A stretch of DNA of 12,778 nt from an uncultured Bacteroidales bacterium (lineage in GTDB: Bacteria; Bacteroidota; Bacteroidia; Bacteroidales; Muribaculaceae): assembly GCA_900554715.1 (NCBI GenBank), contig USIN01000034.1, positions 1-12,778 on the forward strand, given 5' to 3'. The notes below the pieces were generated by a model that saw only the letters and a program-made list of their open reading frames with translations, was not told the DNA's origin and did no database searches. The position numbers were made by a program, and so were the translations under genes. Shown here one piece after another: positions 1 to 7,742 of the stretch. Each line of letters opens with the position of its first letter. Within the stretch, counting starts at the first letter, position 1.

Positions 1-1
1 C

Positions 2-1486
2 GAAAAATACAAAACCACATACCGCATCTGGCTCGAAAACATTCAGGACTGGTGCATCAGCCGTCAGCTCTGGTGGGGCCACCGCATCCCGGCTTATTAT
101 TATAAGGATAAAGACGGCAACAATATGACCGTCGTCGCCGAGACCATCGAGGCAGCGGTCGAGAAAGCTCGCGTCGACGGCGGCCGCCCCGACCTTCAGG
201 CTTCTGACCTCACCCAGGACCCCGACGCCCTCGACACATGGTTCTCGAGCTGGCTGTGGCCCATCACGCTCTTCGACGGCATCCTCAATCCCGGCAACAA
301 AGAGATAAACTACTACTATCCCACCGCCACACTCGTCACAGGCCCCGACATCATCTTCTTCTGGGTTGCCCGCATGATTATGGCCGGATATGAATATGTC
401 GGCAAACAGCCCTTCGACAACGTCTACTTCACCGGCATTGTCCGCGACTCGCTCGGACGCAAGATGTCAAAGCAGCTCGGCAACTCGCCCGATCCGCTCG
501 ACCTCATCGCCACATACGGCGCCGACGGCGTCCGCATGGGTCTGATGCTCGCCGCTCCCGCCGGCAACGACATCATGTATGACGACAAACTCTGCGAACA
601 GGGCCGTAACTTCTGCAACAAGATCTGGAATGCCTTCCGTCTCGTCAAAGGCTGGGAGGTCGACGGCAAAGCCGCGCAGCCCGAAGTCGCCGCCATCGCC
701 GCCCGTTGGTTTGAGGCCGCTCTCGACGCCGCCCTCGAGGAAGTAGCCGATCAGTTCTCGAAATTCCGTCTCAACGAGGCGCTGATGACCGTCTACAAGC
801 TCTTCCGCGACGAATTCTCGTCATGGTATCTCGAAATGGTCAAGCCTGCCTACGGCAGCCCCGTCGACGGCAAGACCTATGCGCAGACAATCGCCTTCTT
901 CGACAAACTCCTCCGTATGCTCCATCCCTTCATGCCCTTCATCACCGAAGAGCTGTGGCAGCACCTGAGCGAGCGCGCCGACGGCGAGTCGATCATGTAT
1001 GCCGAGATGCCCAAGGCCGTAGGCCTCGACCGCTCTATCATCGGCCTCGTCGACCTTGCCAAAGATATTGTCACCGGCGTCCGCGGCGTCAGAGCACAGA
1101 AAAACATAGCCTCGAAAGAGGTGCTGACCCTCAACGTCATCGGCGGCTTCGACGCCCGCATCACCCCCGTCGTCGTCAAGCTTGCCAACCTCGACGCCGT
1201 CAACAGCGGCTGCGCCAAAGACCCCGCCGCAGCGTCGTTCCTCGTCGGCACGACCGAATACAACGTGCCTCTTGCGTCGACCATCGACGTCCCCGCCGAG
1301 ATTGCACGACTCGAAAAGGAGATAGCCTACCTCGAAGGCTTCAAGCGCACGGTCGAGAAAAAACTCTCCAACGAACGCTTTGTCAGCAACGCTCCCGAAG
1401 CCGTCGTCGCCAACGAGCGCAACAAGCTCTCCGACGCCGACTCGAAGCTCGCCGCCCTCCGTGCCAACCTCGCCGCCCTCAAATAA
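2..1486 (+). CDS. valS: Valine--tRNA ligase, C-terminal part (5' end outside window)
   Basis: Cytoplasmic class I aminoacyl-tRNA synthetase that charges tRNA-Val and edits mischarged threonine. The open frame runs from the window edge and enters at the segment WCISRQLWWGHRIPA, a hallmark of ValRS. It continues through DALDTWFSSWLWP (about 220-260) and GRKMSKQLGN (KMSKQ at 461-475), the ATP-binding KMSKS signature with Gln in the last position. A helical anticodon-binding domain follows, with MLHPFMPFITEELWQ near 915-960. The last 70 or so residues are a charged coiled coil (VPAEIARLEKEIAYLEGF onward), the usual ValRS C-terminal tRNA-binding arm. The visible 494 codons are roughly the C-terminal half or more of a normal ValRS. 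The ATG at 125 is internal and not the start. The gene converges on the minus-strand operon ending at 1652. Identity is very secure. Confidence 0.97.
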   Translation, partial: EKYKTTYRIWLENIQDWCISRQLWWGHRIPAYYYKDKDGNNMTVVAETIEAAVEKARVDGGRPDLQASDLTQDPDALDTWFSSWLWPITLFDGILNPGNKEINYYYPTATLVTGPDIIFFWVARMIMAGYEYVGKQPFDNVYFTGIVRDSLGRKMSKQLGNSPDPLDLIATYGADGVRMGLMLAAPAGNDIMYDDKLCEQGRNFCNKIWNAFRLVKGWEVDGKAAQPEVAAIAARWFEAALDAALEEVADQFSKFRLNEALMTVYKLFRDEFSSWYLEMVKPAYGSPVDGKTYAQTIAFFDKLLRMLHPFMPFITEELWQHLSERADGESIMYAEMPKAVGLDRSIIGLVDLAKDIVTGVRGVRAQKNIASKEVLTLNVIGGFDARITPVVVKLANLDAVNSGCAKDPAAASFLVGTTEYNVPLASTIDVPAEIARLEKEIAYLEGFKRTVEKKLSNERFVSNAPEAVVANERNKLSDADSKLAALRANLAALK

Positions 1487-1521
1487 AAACGACAAACGAC
1501 ATTCCCAATCCCCCTATACCC

Positions 1522-1547
1522 AAGGCGCGCCCCCGCGGACGCGCCTT
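1522..1547 (+). terminator. GC-rich hairpin after valS, possible weak terminator
   Basis: A perfect 8-bp inverted repeat, AAGGCGCG (1522-1529) and CGCGCCTT (1540-1547), with a 10-nt loop lies 35 nt after the valS stop. No T-run follows on either strand, so it is at best a weak or Rho-assisted terminator, or a 3'-end stabilising structure for the valS mRNA. Confidence 0.4.
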
Positions 1548-1577
1548 GCTGTTTCCCGCCTCGTTTGTAAGTGCATC

Positions 1578-1609
1578 AAAAAACTCGCCACCCGTTCGGG
1601 AGTGGCGAG
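1578..1609 (-). terminator. Rho-independent terminator of the six-gene minus-strand operon
   Basis: CTCGCCAC (1584-1591) pairs perfectly with GTGGCGAG (1602-1609) around a 10-nt loop, CCGTTCGGGA, which can itself form a small CCG/TTCG-type cap. Read on the minus strand the stem is followed directly by TTTTTTG (A-run at 1578-1583 on the plus strand). It lies 42 nt past the stop of the last operon gene and is oriented to end that transcript. Confidence 0.85.
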
Positions 1610-1651
1610 AATCAATCATTTGCCGAAGCGAAAACGGCAAACTGTCGTTTT

Positions 1652-3271
1652 TCAGTATTTCAGTACATTGGCCGATACATTTTTAAACTGTGGCATAGCC
1701 ATGCCTATTGATGCCCCGATGAATGTCGGATCACAGACGAGATATTTGCGACCGCCGACGATGATATGGTCACCCGGATAGTCGCCCTCGAAATTCACCG
1801 CTGTCGCTATATGATTGGGATAATCAAGCAACACGACGTCTCGTTTCATCAGCGATTTGACAAGATAGCGGTAGAGCACTGAGCGGTCTTCGCAGTCACA
1901 TTTAGGGTAGTAGAACAGCTCTTCGGCAAAAAACGGTTTCTCATAGCCGAACTGCTCGGGGTCGGTCGCATATTCAAAGCCGTTCTGACAGAAGTCGAGC
2001 AATATGTTGGCCGCATCTTTCTCTGTCTTACCCGCGATGGCTCGCGACAGCGACGATAACAGGCGTTCTGATAAATCCTCGTCGACTTTGGCTGTCGCGT
2101 AGACGCTATAGTCGCATTGCGGTATAGCGTTGTAAAATTTCATCAGCTGCACGGGCACATATACTTCTGCCGACGTGCCGTATCGCGAAGAACTTCGCGC
2201 AGCCGGCTTGCGCTCGGCGCCGAGATGCGGCATTCGGGTCATGCTCATGTCAATCTTGCGTTTGGCGTCAGGCGCTTCTTTCGGACACATGAAGAAAGAG
2301 TAGGGGCGCGAGGCATCGACATCATAGAATTTGGTGTTTCCTTCGGTAATGAAAAGACATCCGTATAGCGGCACTGACGGTGCTATCATCAGCGACAGAT
2401 GGCCTGTCTCGGCGATACGTGCGACTCGAGCCCTCAGGCCGAGCGCATTGAGTAGAAACTGCCGCATCACGACGCTTTCGTCGTGCCCGACAAACGACTC
2501 TGATATCTGTTTGACTATCAGATATAACGCCCAGTCGTTTTGAAGCGCGTCGCTCCTCAGGCTCCTGAGGTCTGACAGCAAAGGCTTGTAATCTGCCGTG
2601 TAAAGCGATTCAAAAGCGCTGACAATAGCCTCTTCATCGGTCGATGTGAGCTTTATGGCGTCGGCGAGGCCGTCGCTGACATAATAGTCGACACCGAAGA
2701 AATTGATGCGTCGGCGCCCGTCACCTCCTGTATATAAAGGATTTTTTTGCTGCCGGACATTCTCATTGGCTACAGGTCTGTCAGGATTTTCTTTAGCCGG
2801 AGAAACTGCGGCCGGCCGATTTGTCCTGACGGTGTCGCGGATAATGACTTTCGCCGGCCGTTTGACCGTTTGGGGCCGATCGTTTGAAACCGCTTCGACA
2901 GTATCAGGCGGAACATCAAACACTGTCGGAGCTTCGACGCTTTTTCCCTGTCGCCCCTCGGCTGTCGTCAGGTCAAGAATCTCGCGTATGGTCAACTGTC
3001 GCGGAGGTTCGACGCTATCGGAAGGCAGCGGATTGAACACCGGCGCCTCTTTTGGCTCGGGCGAGACACGTTTTCTGAGCGGTTCCTGTCCATGATATTT
3101 TTTCCACGGATTGCGCATGAAGTCGAGATATTCGCGGTTGGCCTCGGTGATGAACGAATCGAAATCTTTCATGCTGCCGGTGATAAAAGCGTCAAAGTCA
3201 TCGACAGGTTGCGCTGCTCCTGCCACAATAGGAAAGAGCAGCGCAAAGAGTGTGTGATATCTTGATTTCAT
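1652..3271 (-). CDS. Exported transglutaminase-like protein (operon gene F)
   Basis: A 539-residue protein starting MKSRYHTLFALLFPIVAGAAQ, a short Sec signal peptide, so it should act in the periplasm or beyond. The ATG at 3271 is chosen because it begins the signal peptide and lies 19 nt after the stop of the preceding gene; the open frame continues to 3508 only as overlap. After the signal come acidic/aromatic repeats (DDFDAFI, then KDFDSFITEANREYLDF), then a Pro/Val/Arg-rich linker to about residue 200. The last 120 residues carry a transglutaminase-like core. C460 in CDCED fits the family's C-x-D nucleophile motif, H487 is in DYPNHIATAV, and D514 is in LVCDPTFIGASIG, giving the expected Cys-His-Asp order and spacing. 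The superfamily includes proteases and amidases as well as cross-linkers, so the reaction is unknown. It is the last operon gene, followed by a terminator. Confidence 0.85.
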   Translation of the reverse strand: MKSRYHTLFALLFPIVAGAAQPVDDFDAFITGSMKDFDSFITEANREYLDFMRNPWKKYHGQEPLRKRVSPEPKEAPVFNPLPSDSVEPPRQLTIREILDLTTAEGRQGKSVEAPTVFDVPPDTVEAVSNDRPQTVKRPAKVIIRDTVRTNRPAAVSPAKENPDRPVANENVRQQKNPLYTGGDGRRRINFFGVDYYVSDGLADAIKLTSTDEEAIVSAFESLYTADYKPLLSDLRSLRSDALQNDWALYLIVKQISESFVGHDESVVMRQFLLNALGLRARVARIAETGHLSLMIAPSVPLYGCLFITEGNTKFYDVDASRPYSFFMCPKEAPDAKRKIDMSMTRMPHLGAERKPAARSSSRYGTSAEVYVPVQLMKFYNAIPQCDYSVYATAKVDEDLSERLLSSLSRAIAGKTEKDAANILLDFCQNGFEYATDPEQFGYEKPFFAEELFYYPKCDCEDRSVLYRYLVKSLMKRDVVLLDYPNHIATAVNFEGDYPGDHIIVGGRKYLVCDPTFIGASIGMAMPQFKNVSANVLKY

Positions 3272-3290
3272 GGCTATATGGGGAATGGTT

Positions 3291-3941
3291 TCACTCCTCT
3301 GGCTCGACAGGTTCGCCGATAAAGTCATCGACCATTTCTGAAAGGTCGCCGAGCGAGGTCTTTTCCTTGGCCGAGCGTGCGGCTTCCTCGCGGGCCTTGC
3401 GTGCGGCGCTCTCGTCAATCGACATAAACACGTTGTATTCTTTCGAGCCGTCTTTGGCTGTGCGCACGAGCACGAAATGTTCCTTGACGAGACCCGAAAT
3501 GCGTGCATTTACGCCTGATTCATAGGCAGCGCCGAAGCGGTCGATTTCTTCCTGCGAACTGTTGTTGGCGTCAGATGACAGCACTGATTTCATTTTGCCG
3601 ACGACCTGTGCTTTGGCGCGTCCGGCATAGCTTGTGACGCCCGAATGAATGGCATTCTCGCGGCCGATTTTGTTATTGCGTCCGATTGCGATGCCGGTGA
3701 TTGGAATGCGGTTCTCTTCGTCGCTCTCGATATATGTACGGTATTTGAGCAGGGCATAGTCAAGAGTCTGAGTGCTTGCCAGTGGCTCCCAACCGGCCTT
3801 TTTGAGTTCTTTTACACGTTTTTTTACGTCTTTCTGAAGTGCTTTTTCCTGTTGTTTGGTGAGCTGTTGTGCGCTTGCTGTCTCTACGTTGCCTGCTATA
3901 CACAGGAGCAGTGCGGTGATGATGACAATTAGTTTTTTCAT
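3291..3941 (-). CDS. Small exported LPP20-like protein (operon gene E)
   Basis: A 216-residue protein with a clear Sec signal peptide (MKKLIVIITALLLCIAGNVETASA, cleavage before QQ). A charged Lys/Gln-rich helix follows (about 27-50). Then comes a compact domain of the LPP20 type: ITGIAIGRNNKIGRENAIHSGVTSYAGRAKAQVVGKMKS, a short strand with Gly-x-Ala-x-Gly followed by a long Ala-rich helix. The tail is helical (SAARKAREEAARSAKEK) and ends in an acidic stretch. There is no usable lipobox at the one Cys in the signal region (preceded by LLL), so it is probably soluble. The 34-bp gap to the gene upstream is the widest in the operon, but I see no TAnnTTTG promoter box in it. The LPP20 assignment is by eye; the protein could be a separate Bacteroidetes family with a similar look. 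Confidence 0.8.
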   Translation of the reverse strand: MKKLIVIITALLLCIAGNVETASAQQLTKQQEKALQKDVKKRVKELKKAGWEPLASTQTLDYALLKYRTYIESDEENRIPITGIAIGRNNKIGRENAIHSGVTSYAGRAKAQVVGKMKSVLSSDANNSSQEEIDRFGAAYESGVNARISGLVKEHFVLVRTAKDGSKEYNVFMSIDESAARKAREEAARSAKEKTSLGDLSEMVDDFIGEPVEPEE

Positions 3942-3975
3942 AATAATGTTATATTATTGGGGGTTAAGTATTATT

Positions 3976-5289
3976 CTACCAGTTTTTTCTGAAAGGCAGA
4001 GAGAATCGTGTGCTGACAATTGAGCCGGTAATCGGATTGACCAGCATTATGCGGCCGTCAAGCATGCGTGACGGCTCTGTGTCGGTGAGTCTGACTTCTC
4101 CGTCTATGCGGCAGCTGATTTTCACGATGCCTCGTGAGGTATATACGGCGTCAATGTCCTCTATAATCAGCGGCGTCGCGATGCCGGGAACATTGACCTC
4201 GAGCGACTTGACGCCGAAATCGGTCGTGCCGCGGTTGTTGAGCGTCAGCCTGATGTCGAGATTGTGTATAATTCGATCTTCTGCCGAGATACTGTCGGCG
4301 CTTAGTGTGACAGTGCCTTCGGGTGTTACTGAAAATTTATCGTTCTGTGTGACTGAGTTGAGCGACATGCGGTGTTCGAGACGTTTGCCGCGAATCCTGA
4401 ATGTCACCGTCAGGTAATTCTCTTCGTCAGGCAGACAGTCTGACATGTCGAAAGTGATGCGGTAGAAGCCGTCCGACGGCGTGACGTTGATATTCGAAGC
4501 GCAGTCTGAAGTGACCGTCGGCACAAGTCCACAGCGGACTGCCCGGCCGTTTATACTTAATGCGCACTCGGCCGTGCCTTTGCCGGTGACGTTTCCAATG
4601 ATGCCTATGGTTTTGTATAGGCTGTTATAGCGCGATTTAAGCGATTTCACTTTTGCCGCCCTGACATTGTCGACAAAGTATTCGGCCAAGGCATCGCAGC
4701 CGGCCAGACCGGCACTGATGTCGTCGAGCGACGTGATATTGTCGAGCCGACGTTCGATGGCATCGAGTTCTGCTTCTTTTTCGGCATCCAGTTCTTCGAA
4801 TTCGGCCTGAAGCATGCGTTGGTCCATGCGGCTGAAAGGATATTTTACCGAATACTCGTAGCGCTCGACGCCTGTCTTTTTGTCGCGCAGCTTAATCCAG
4901 TAGATATCCGTGACTTTTGACAGCGATATTCCTTTGAGAAACGGCAGATTGGCAGACTTTATCCGTGACGTCAGCGTGAATTTGTCTGTCGATGACGCGA
5001 CGCTCCCGTCGACTGCTGTTTCTGACATCTCGTCGAGTTGGTCGACACTCACGTTGCTTGCGACTGAACGCAGGATGCGCCCGGTCACTTCGTCAAGCGC
5101 CAGTTTCTGAGCTTTGGCTATCGACGGAGCATCGACCGTGACGACGAGAAATCCTTCTGCCGGACCGGTCAGCCACTCGGGAGCTTTTTTCGCGCTTTTA
5201 TCAATCACTTTGTCTTCGGCCGAGGCTGTCGGACAGAGCACTGATGCGAGCGCAAGTGTCGACAGCATTATGTGTAGTATCTTTTTCAT
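3976..5289 (-). CDS. Exported LPP20-like protein with beta-rich C-terminal domains (operon gene D)
   Basis: A 437-residue protein. I chose the ATG at 5289, which starts MKKILHIMLSTLALASVLCPTASA (signal peptide, cleavage before ED); a TTG two codons upstream is in frame but less likely. Residues 36-140 look like an LPP20 domain: APEWLTGPAEGFLVVTVDAPSIAKAQKLALDEVTGRILRSVA, with the Pro-x-Trp entry, a strand, then an Ala-rich helix, ending in strands (TDIYWIKLRDKKTGVERYEYSVKYPF). A charged helical segment (FEELDAEKEAELDAIERRLDNI) leads to two beta-rich regions, one around residues 225-310 and one at 315-437. Their alternating pattern suggests immunoglobulin-like sandwiches. C19 is preceded by Leu, so it is not a good lipobox. 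It follows gene C after 13 nt. Function unknown; a structural envelope part is a reasonable inference. Confidence 0.82.
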   Translation of the reverse strand: MKKILHIMLSTLALASVLCPTASAEDKVIDKSAKKAPEWLTGPAEGFLVVTVDAPSIAKAQKLALDEVTGRILRSVASNVSVDQLDEMSETAVDGSVASSTDKFTLTSRIKSANLPFLKGISLSKVTDIYWIKLRDKKTGVERYEYSVKYPFSRMDQRMLQAEFEELDAEKEAELDAIERRLDNITSLDDISAGLAGCDALAEYFVDNVRAAKVKSLKSRYNSLYKTIGIIGNVTGKGTAECALSINGRAVRCGLVPTVTSDCASNINVTPSDGFYRITFDMSDCLPDEENYLTVTFRIRGKRLEHRMSLNSVTQNDKFSVTPEGTVTLSADSISAEDRIIHNLDIRLTLNNRGTTDFGVKSLEVNVPGIATPLIIEDIDAVYTSRGIVKISCRIDGEVRLTDTEPSRMLDGRIMLVNPITGSIVSTRFSLPFRKNW

Positions 5290-5302
5290 GGTCAACTTGC
5301 GG

Positions 5303-6445
5303 TTATTGCCAGTCTATCACCAGATTGTATATTGACACTTTGATTGCCCGCACACTGATTTCCATGTATGAGAGCGAGGCGTATCGTTCTTTTACTCCGG
5401 TAATCTCGAATACGACAGTCACCGGTACACCGTCGGGCATAGAAATATTGCCGCTGCGGTAATTAGTGCTCTTGATCAGACCGTTAAGTTCATTGCCGCT
5501 GTCTGTGATAGCCGTATTGAAGACTACATAGGGTTTCGGATAGCTTGCCTTGCGGTTGGTTATTCTGGCAGTGATGGTGATGCGACCGCGCGACAGGTCA
5601 CCTGTGCAGCCGATGATGTCAAAATCGAGTTCTGTGCCGTCGATTATGATTTTGGGCTTGTTTGTAGACGGTATTTTATTCTCTACGGGTACTGCCGGCT
5701 CTCGCACGATAACGGGGCGTTCGACAACTTTCTCGACCACAACTGTGTCTGGCTCGATTTCAACAGGCACTTCGACTATATGCTCCATCACGACAGTGTC
5801 AGGCGCCTGAAATAGGTATGGGGCTATCTCTTCGAGCAATATCTTTGACTGGTCGTAGCACGATACTGATGACGGAACGCCGGTAAGATAACTTGCGGCC
5901 TCTTCATATCGCTTGAGAATCATGAGTTTGCGCGCTTCTTCTATGATATTGCCGCAGTTTTCGGCATAATAGTCGTTGATGCGGTTGCGGGCCGTGCGAA
6001 CAAAACGCACATACGCCGGGTCGGTGGCTTTCATGGAGTTGGCCAGAGCTTTCATTGTGGCCTGCTTGCCTCCCGTGGCGCTTCCTTTGAGCGGTATGGT
6101 CGCCGAATGATAGACCGTGCCGTCGACGGTGTTGAACGCCGAGATGGTCAGTTCGGCTGAAACGCGTGCGACCTCGCGTATCATGCCCTCGCTCTCGGCT
6201 GCGTCGGTCACGACGATTTCGGGACGTATAGCGAAAACATTCGCGGCGTTTTCAGTCATCGCATTCGAGCGGTTGAGTGCCGTGGCGATTTTGCGGCCGA
6301 TTGTCGAGGTGACGGCTTCGGGCATCTCGCTGCTTTCGATAGGCAGAAGATTGAATTTGATTGCGTTTTCCTGCGACTGCATGTTGAAGGCGGTCATCAG
6401 TATCAGAGGCAGAAATGCCGTGACGGGGTACAGGTATAGTCTCAT
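5303..6445 (-). CDS. Exported TolB/CsgG-like protein with a Val/Glu/Pro linker and beta-rich C-terminus (operon gene C)
   Basis: A 380-residue protein. Residues 1-25 form a signal peptide. Residues 30-145 have the alternating strand/helix pattern of a CsgG/TolB-like N-terminal fold: NLLPIESSEMPEAV, a helix with IGRKIATALNRS, then VFAIRPEIVVTDA, RVSAELTISAFNTVDGTVYHSATIPLKGS, and an Ala-rich helix. Residues 145-212 are helical and repeat-like (YVRFVRTARNRINDYYAENCGNIIEEARKLMILKRYEEAASYLTGVP), reminiscent of one TPR-like hairpin, with Cys at 164 and 196. Residues 214-262 are an extended linker in which PDTVV-x-E occurs twice (215 and 232) within a Val/Glu/Pro-rich stretch. Residues 265-380 form a beta-rich domain. 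It starts 4 nt after gene B stops, so translational coupling is likely. I do not recognise a named family. Confidence 0.82.
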   Translation of the reverse strand: MRLYLYPVTAFLPLILMTAFNMQSQENAIKFNLLPIESSEMPEAVTSTIGRKIATALNRSNAMTENAANVFAIRPEIVVTDAAESEGMIREVARVSAELTISAFNTVDGTVYHSATIPLKGSATGGKQATMKALANSMKATDPAYVRFVRTARNRINDYYAENCGNIIEEARKLMILKRYEEAASYLTGVPSSVSCYDQSKILLEEIAPYLFQAPDTVVMEHIVEVPVEIEPDTVVVEKVVERPVIVREPAVPVENKIPSTNKPKIIIDGTELDFDIIGCTGDLSRGRITITARITNRKASYPKPYVVFNTAITDSGNELNGLIKSTNYRSGNISMPDGVPVTVVFEITGVKERYASLSYMEISVRAIKVSIYNLVIDWQ

Positions 6446-6449
6446 GTCC

Positions 6450-7739
6450 TTATTCGATTATTACTGTCATGCTTTGGCCCATGGCGGTGACATTTGCCCT
6501 GTAGTCTTCGCCAAGATGCTTCCTGAAAAATTTGCGCAGATCGCTACCGAAATTCGACAGGGTATATGTGCGGTTCTTTTCAGCGTTCCACAGTGGCACG
6601 TTGATAGAGACGCTGATATATTTGTCGGTACTCCGGCTCATGTCATAGATGCCATGGAAAGCATACTCCCTGAGCCACTCGTCGAGTGCATCCTTGAAGT
6701 ACTCGCCCGAAGCGGGTGCGTCCTGCTCGAAATCCCAATCGGCCACAGCTTCGGAGATATTGATGTCGAGCTGCACTTCGCGGCCTTTGCTGATAATCTG
6801 CTCGAAGGATGCTGACAGCTGAGAGAAAAAGCCGCTCTCTATGGTCTTTATGGCCTCGCGCACGAGAAATGCCGTATCGGTGGTGTGGTAGTAGCCGCTT
6901 TCAAATGTCTTTGTCGCCAAACGTCCGGCAGTCTGTTTTTCGACAGCGCGCGTGTCGAGTCCCACACGCGTGGTGTTGCCTTGCGTCTGTGTCCGCACTC
7001 CTACCGTGACGATAATGTCGCCGGGAAGCTCGCGTACCATCATCGTGGCGTCGTCGCTTTGTGAGCCTTCGCGAAGCAAATCACGGTTTTTAGAGTTCTG
7101 CAATTGGGTGATGAAATCGCGTGTTTTGAAGCCATGGTTTTGGAACGCCTCGGAAACACGCTCGACTGCAAATCGTTCGACAGGATTTTCTTCGATACGT
7201 CTGCGCATGTCTTCATAGCTGTATCCGTCAGTTGAATCAGTATAAGGCACGACGACAATAGTGGGATTGAGCGCTGACGTCGGCTCTTCTTTCTTGGCAT
7301 CCGACCAGACCGGCGAGAACACCTGGCGGTTGCGGCTGAGATCGGCGCGCAATCCTTTCAGATTGATTGTCAGCCTGACCGTTGCATGCTGATTGCCGGC
7401 GACCTTTTTTGTCGCGAGAGTTTTCGGCTCACCTATTATGTATGTAATATATTTGCCCTCGCTGAATAAACGGTAATCGTAGTCGCGCTTGGTCTCAGCG
7501 AGTATCGGATTGCCGTCTTTCAGACCCGACACACCTGTATGCATCAGACAGTTGAAAGCTGATTGCGCGGCAAGTGTCTCGGCGTCTTTCTTTTTCGGCG
7601 CTACGGCAGACGCGATTACAGTGACTCTGTTCTCGTCACCGTCTACAAATTGCACATCATCACTATAATTTTGTGCCGCGCCCGGCAGGACGCAGCACAA
7701 AATCATTATAATTAGGTTCAGAAATATCCTGTGTCGCAT
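6450..7739 (-). CDS. Exported protein with LPP20-like N-terminus and TolB/CsgG-like middle (operon gene B; possibly DUF6175)
   Basis: A 429-residue protein starting MRHRIFLNLIIMILCCVLPGAAQ, a Sec signal peptide; the Cys pair is preceded by Leu, so no lipobox. Residues 38-78 are VTVIASAVAPKKKDAETLAAQSAFNCLMHTGVSGL, a strand plus Ala-rich helix like an LPP20 or FlgT N-terminal unit. After TVRLTINLKGL comes a second unit at residues 158-280. It begins NPTIVVVPY and has a helix with RFAVERVSEAFQNHGFKTRDF and then PGDIIVTVGVRTQTQG, the layout of TolB/CsgG-like folds. The last 120 residues are mixed alpha/beta, ending in NVTAMGQSMTVIIE. It resembles what I remember as the Bacteroidetes family DUF6175, but I cannot confirm the name. 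It starts 3 nt after gene A stops. The LPP20-then-TolB order parallels the first two domains of FlgT. Confidence 0.82.
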   Translation of the reverse strand: MRHRIFLNLIIMILCCVLPGAAQNYSDDVQFVDGDENRVTVIASAVAPKKKDAETLAAQSAFNCLMHTGVSGLKDGNPILAETKRDYDYRLFSEGKYITYIIGEPKTLATKKVAGNQHATVRLTINLKGLRADLSRNRQVFSPVWSDAKKEEPTSALNPTIVVVPYTDSTDGYSYEDMRRRIEENPVERFAVERVSEAFQNHGFKTRDFITQLQNSKNRDLLREGSQSDDATMMVRELPGDIIVTVGVRTQTQGNTTRVGLDTRAVEKQTAGRLATKTFESGYYHTTDTAFLVREAIKTIESGFFSQLSASFEQIISKGREVQLDINISEAVADWDFEQDAPASGEYFKDALDEWLREYAFHGIYDMSRSTDKYISVSINVPLWNAEKNRTYTLSNFGSDLRKFFRKHLGEDYRANVTAMGQSMTVIIE

Positions 7740-7742
7740 ATA

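Noticed and set aside
461..475. KMSKQ instead of KMSKS in ValRS
   Set aside because: As far as I recall this is a normal variant in Bacteroidetes ValRS, so it is not evidence of altered function.
823..1686. 287-codon plus-strand open frame overlapping the end of valS
   Set aside because: Arg-rich translation in another frame of valS, explained by GC-rich codon third positions; valS itself is unambiguous.
3272..3508. Upstream extension of the transglutaminase-like gene
   Set aside because: The extra 79 codons overlap gene E and encode an Arg/Pro-rich stretch; the signal peptide starts at the ATG at 3271.
6117..6815. 232-codon plus-strand open frame across genes B and C
   Set aside because: Antisense shadow spanning the junction of two real genes; no signal or domain seen.
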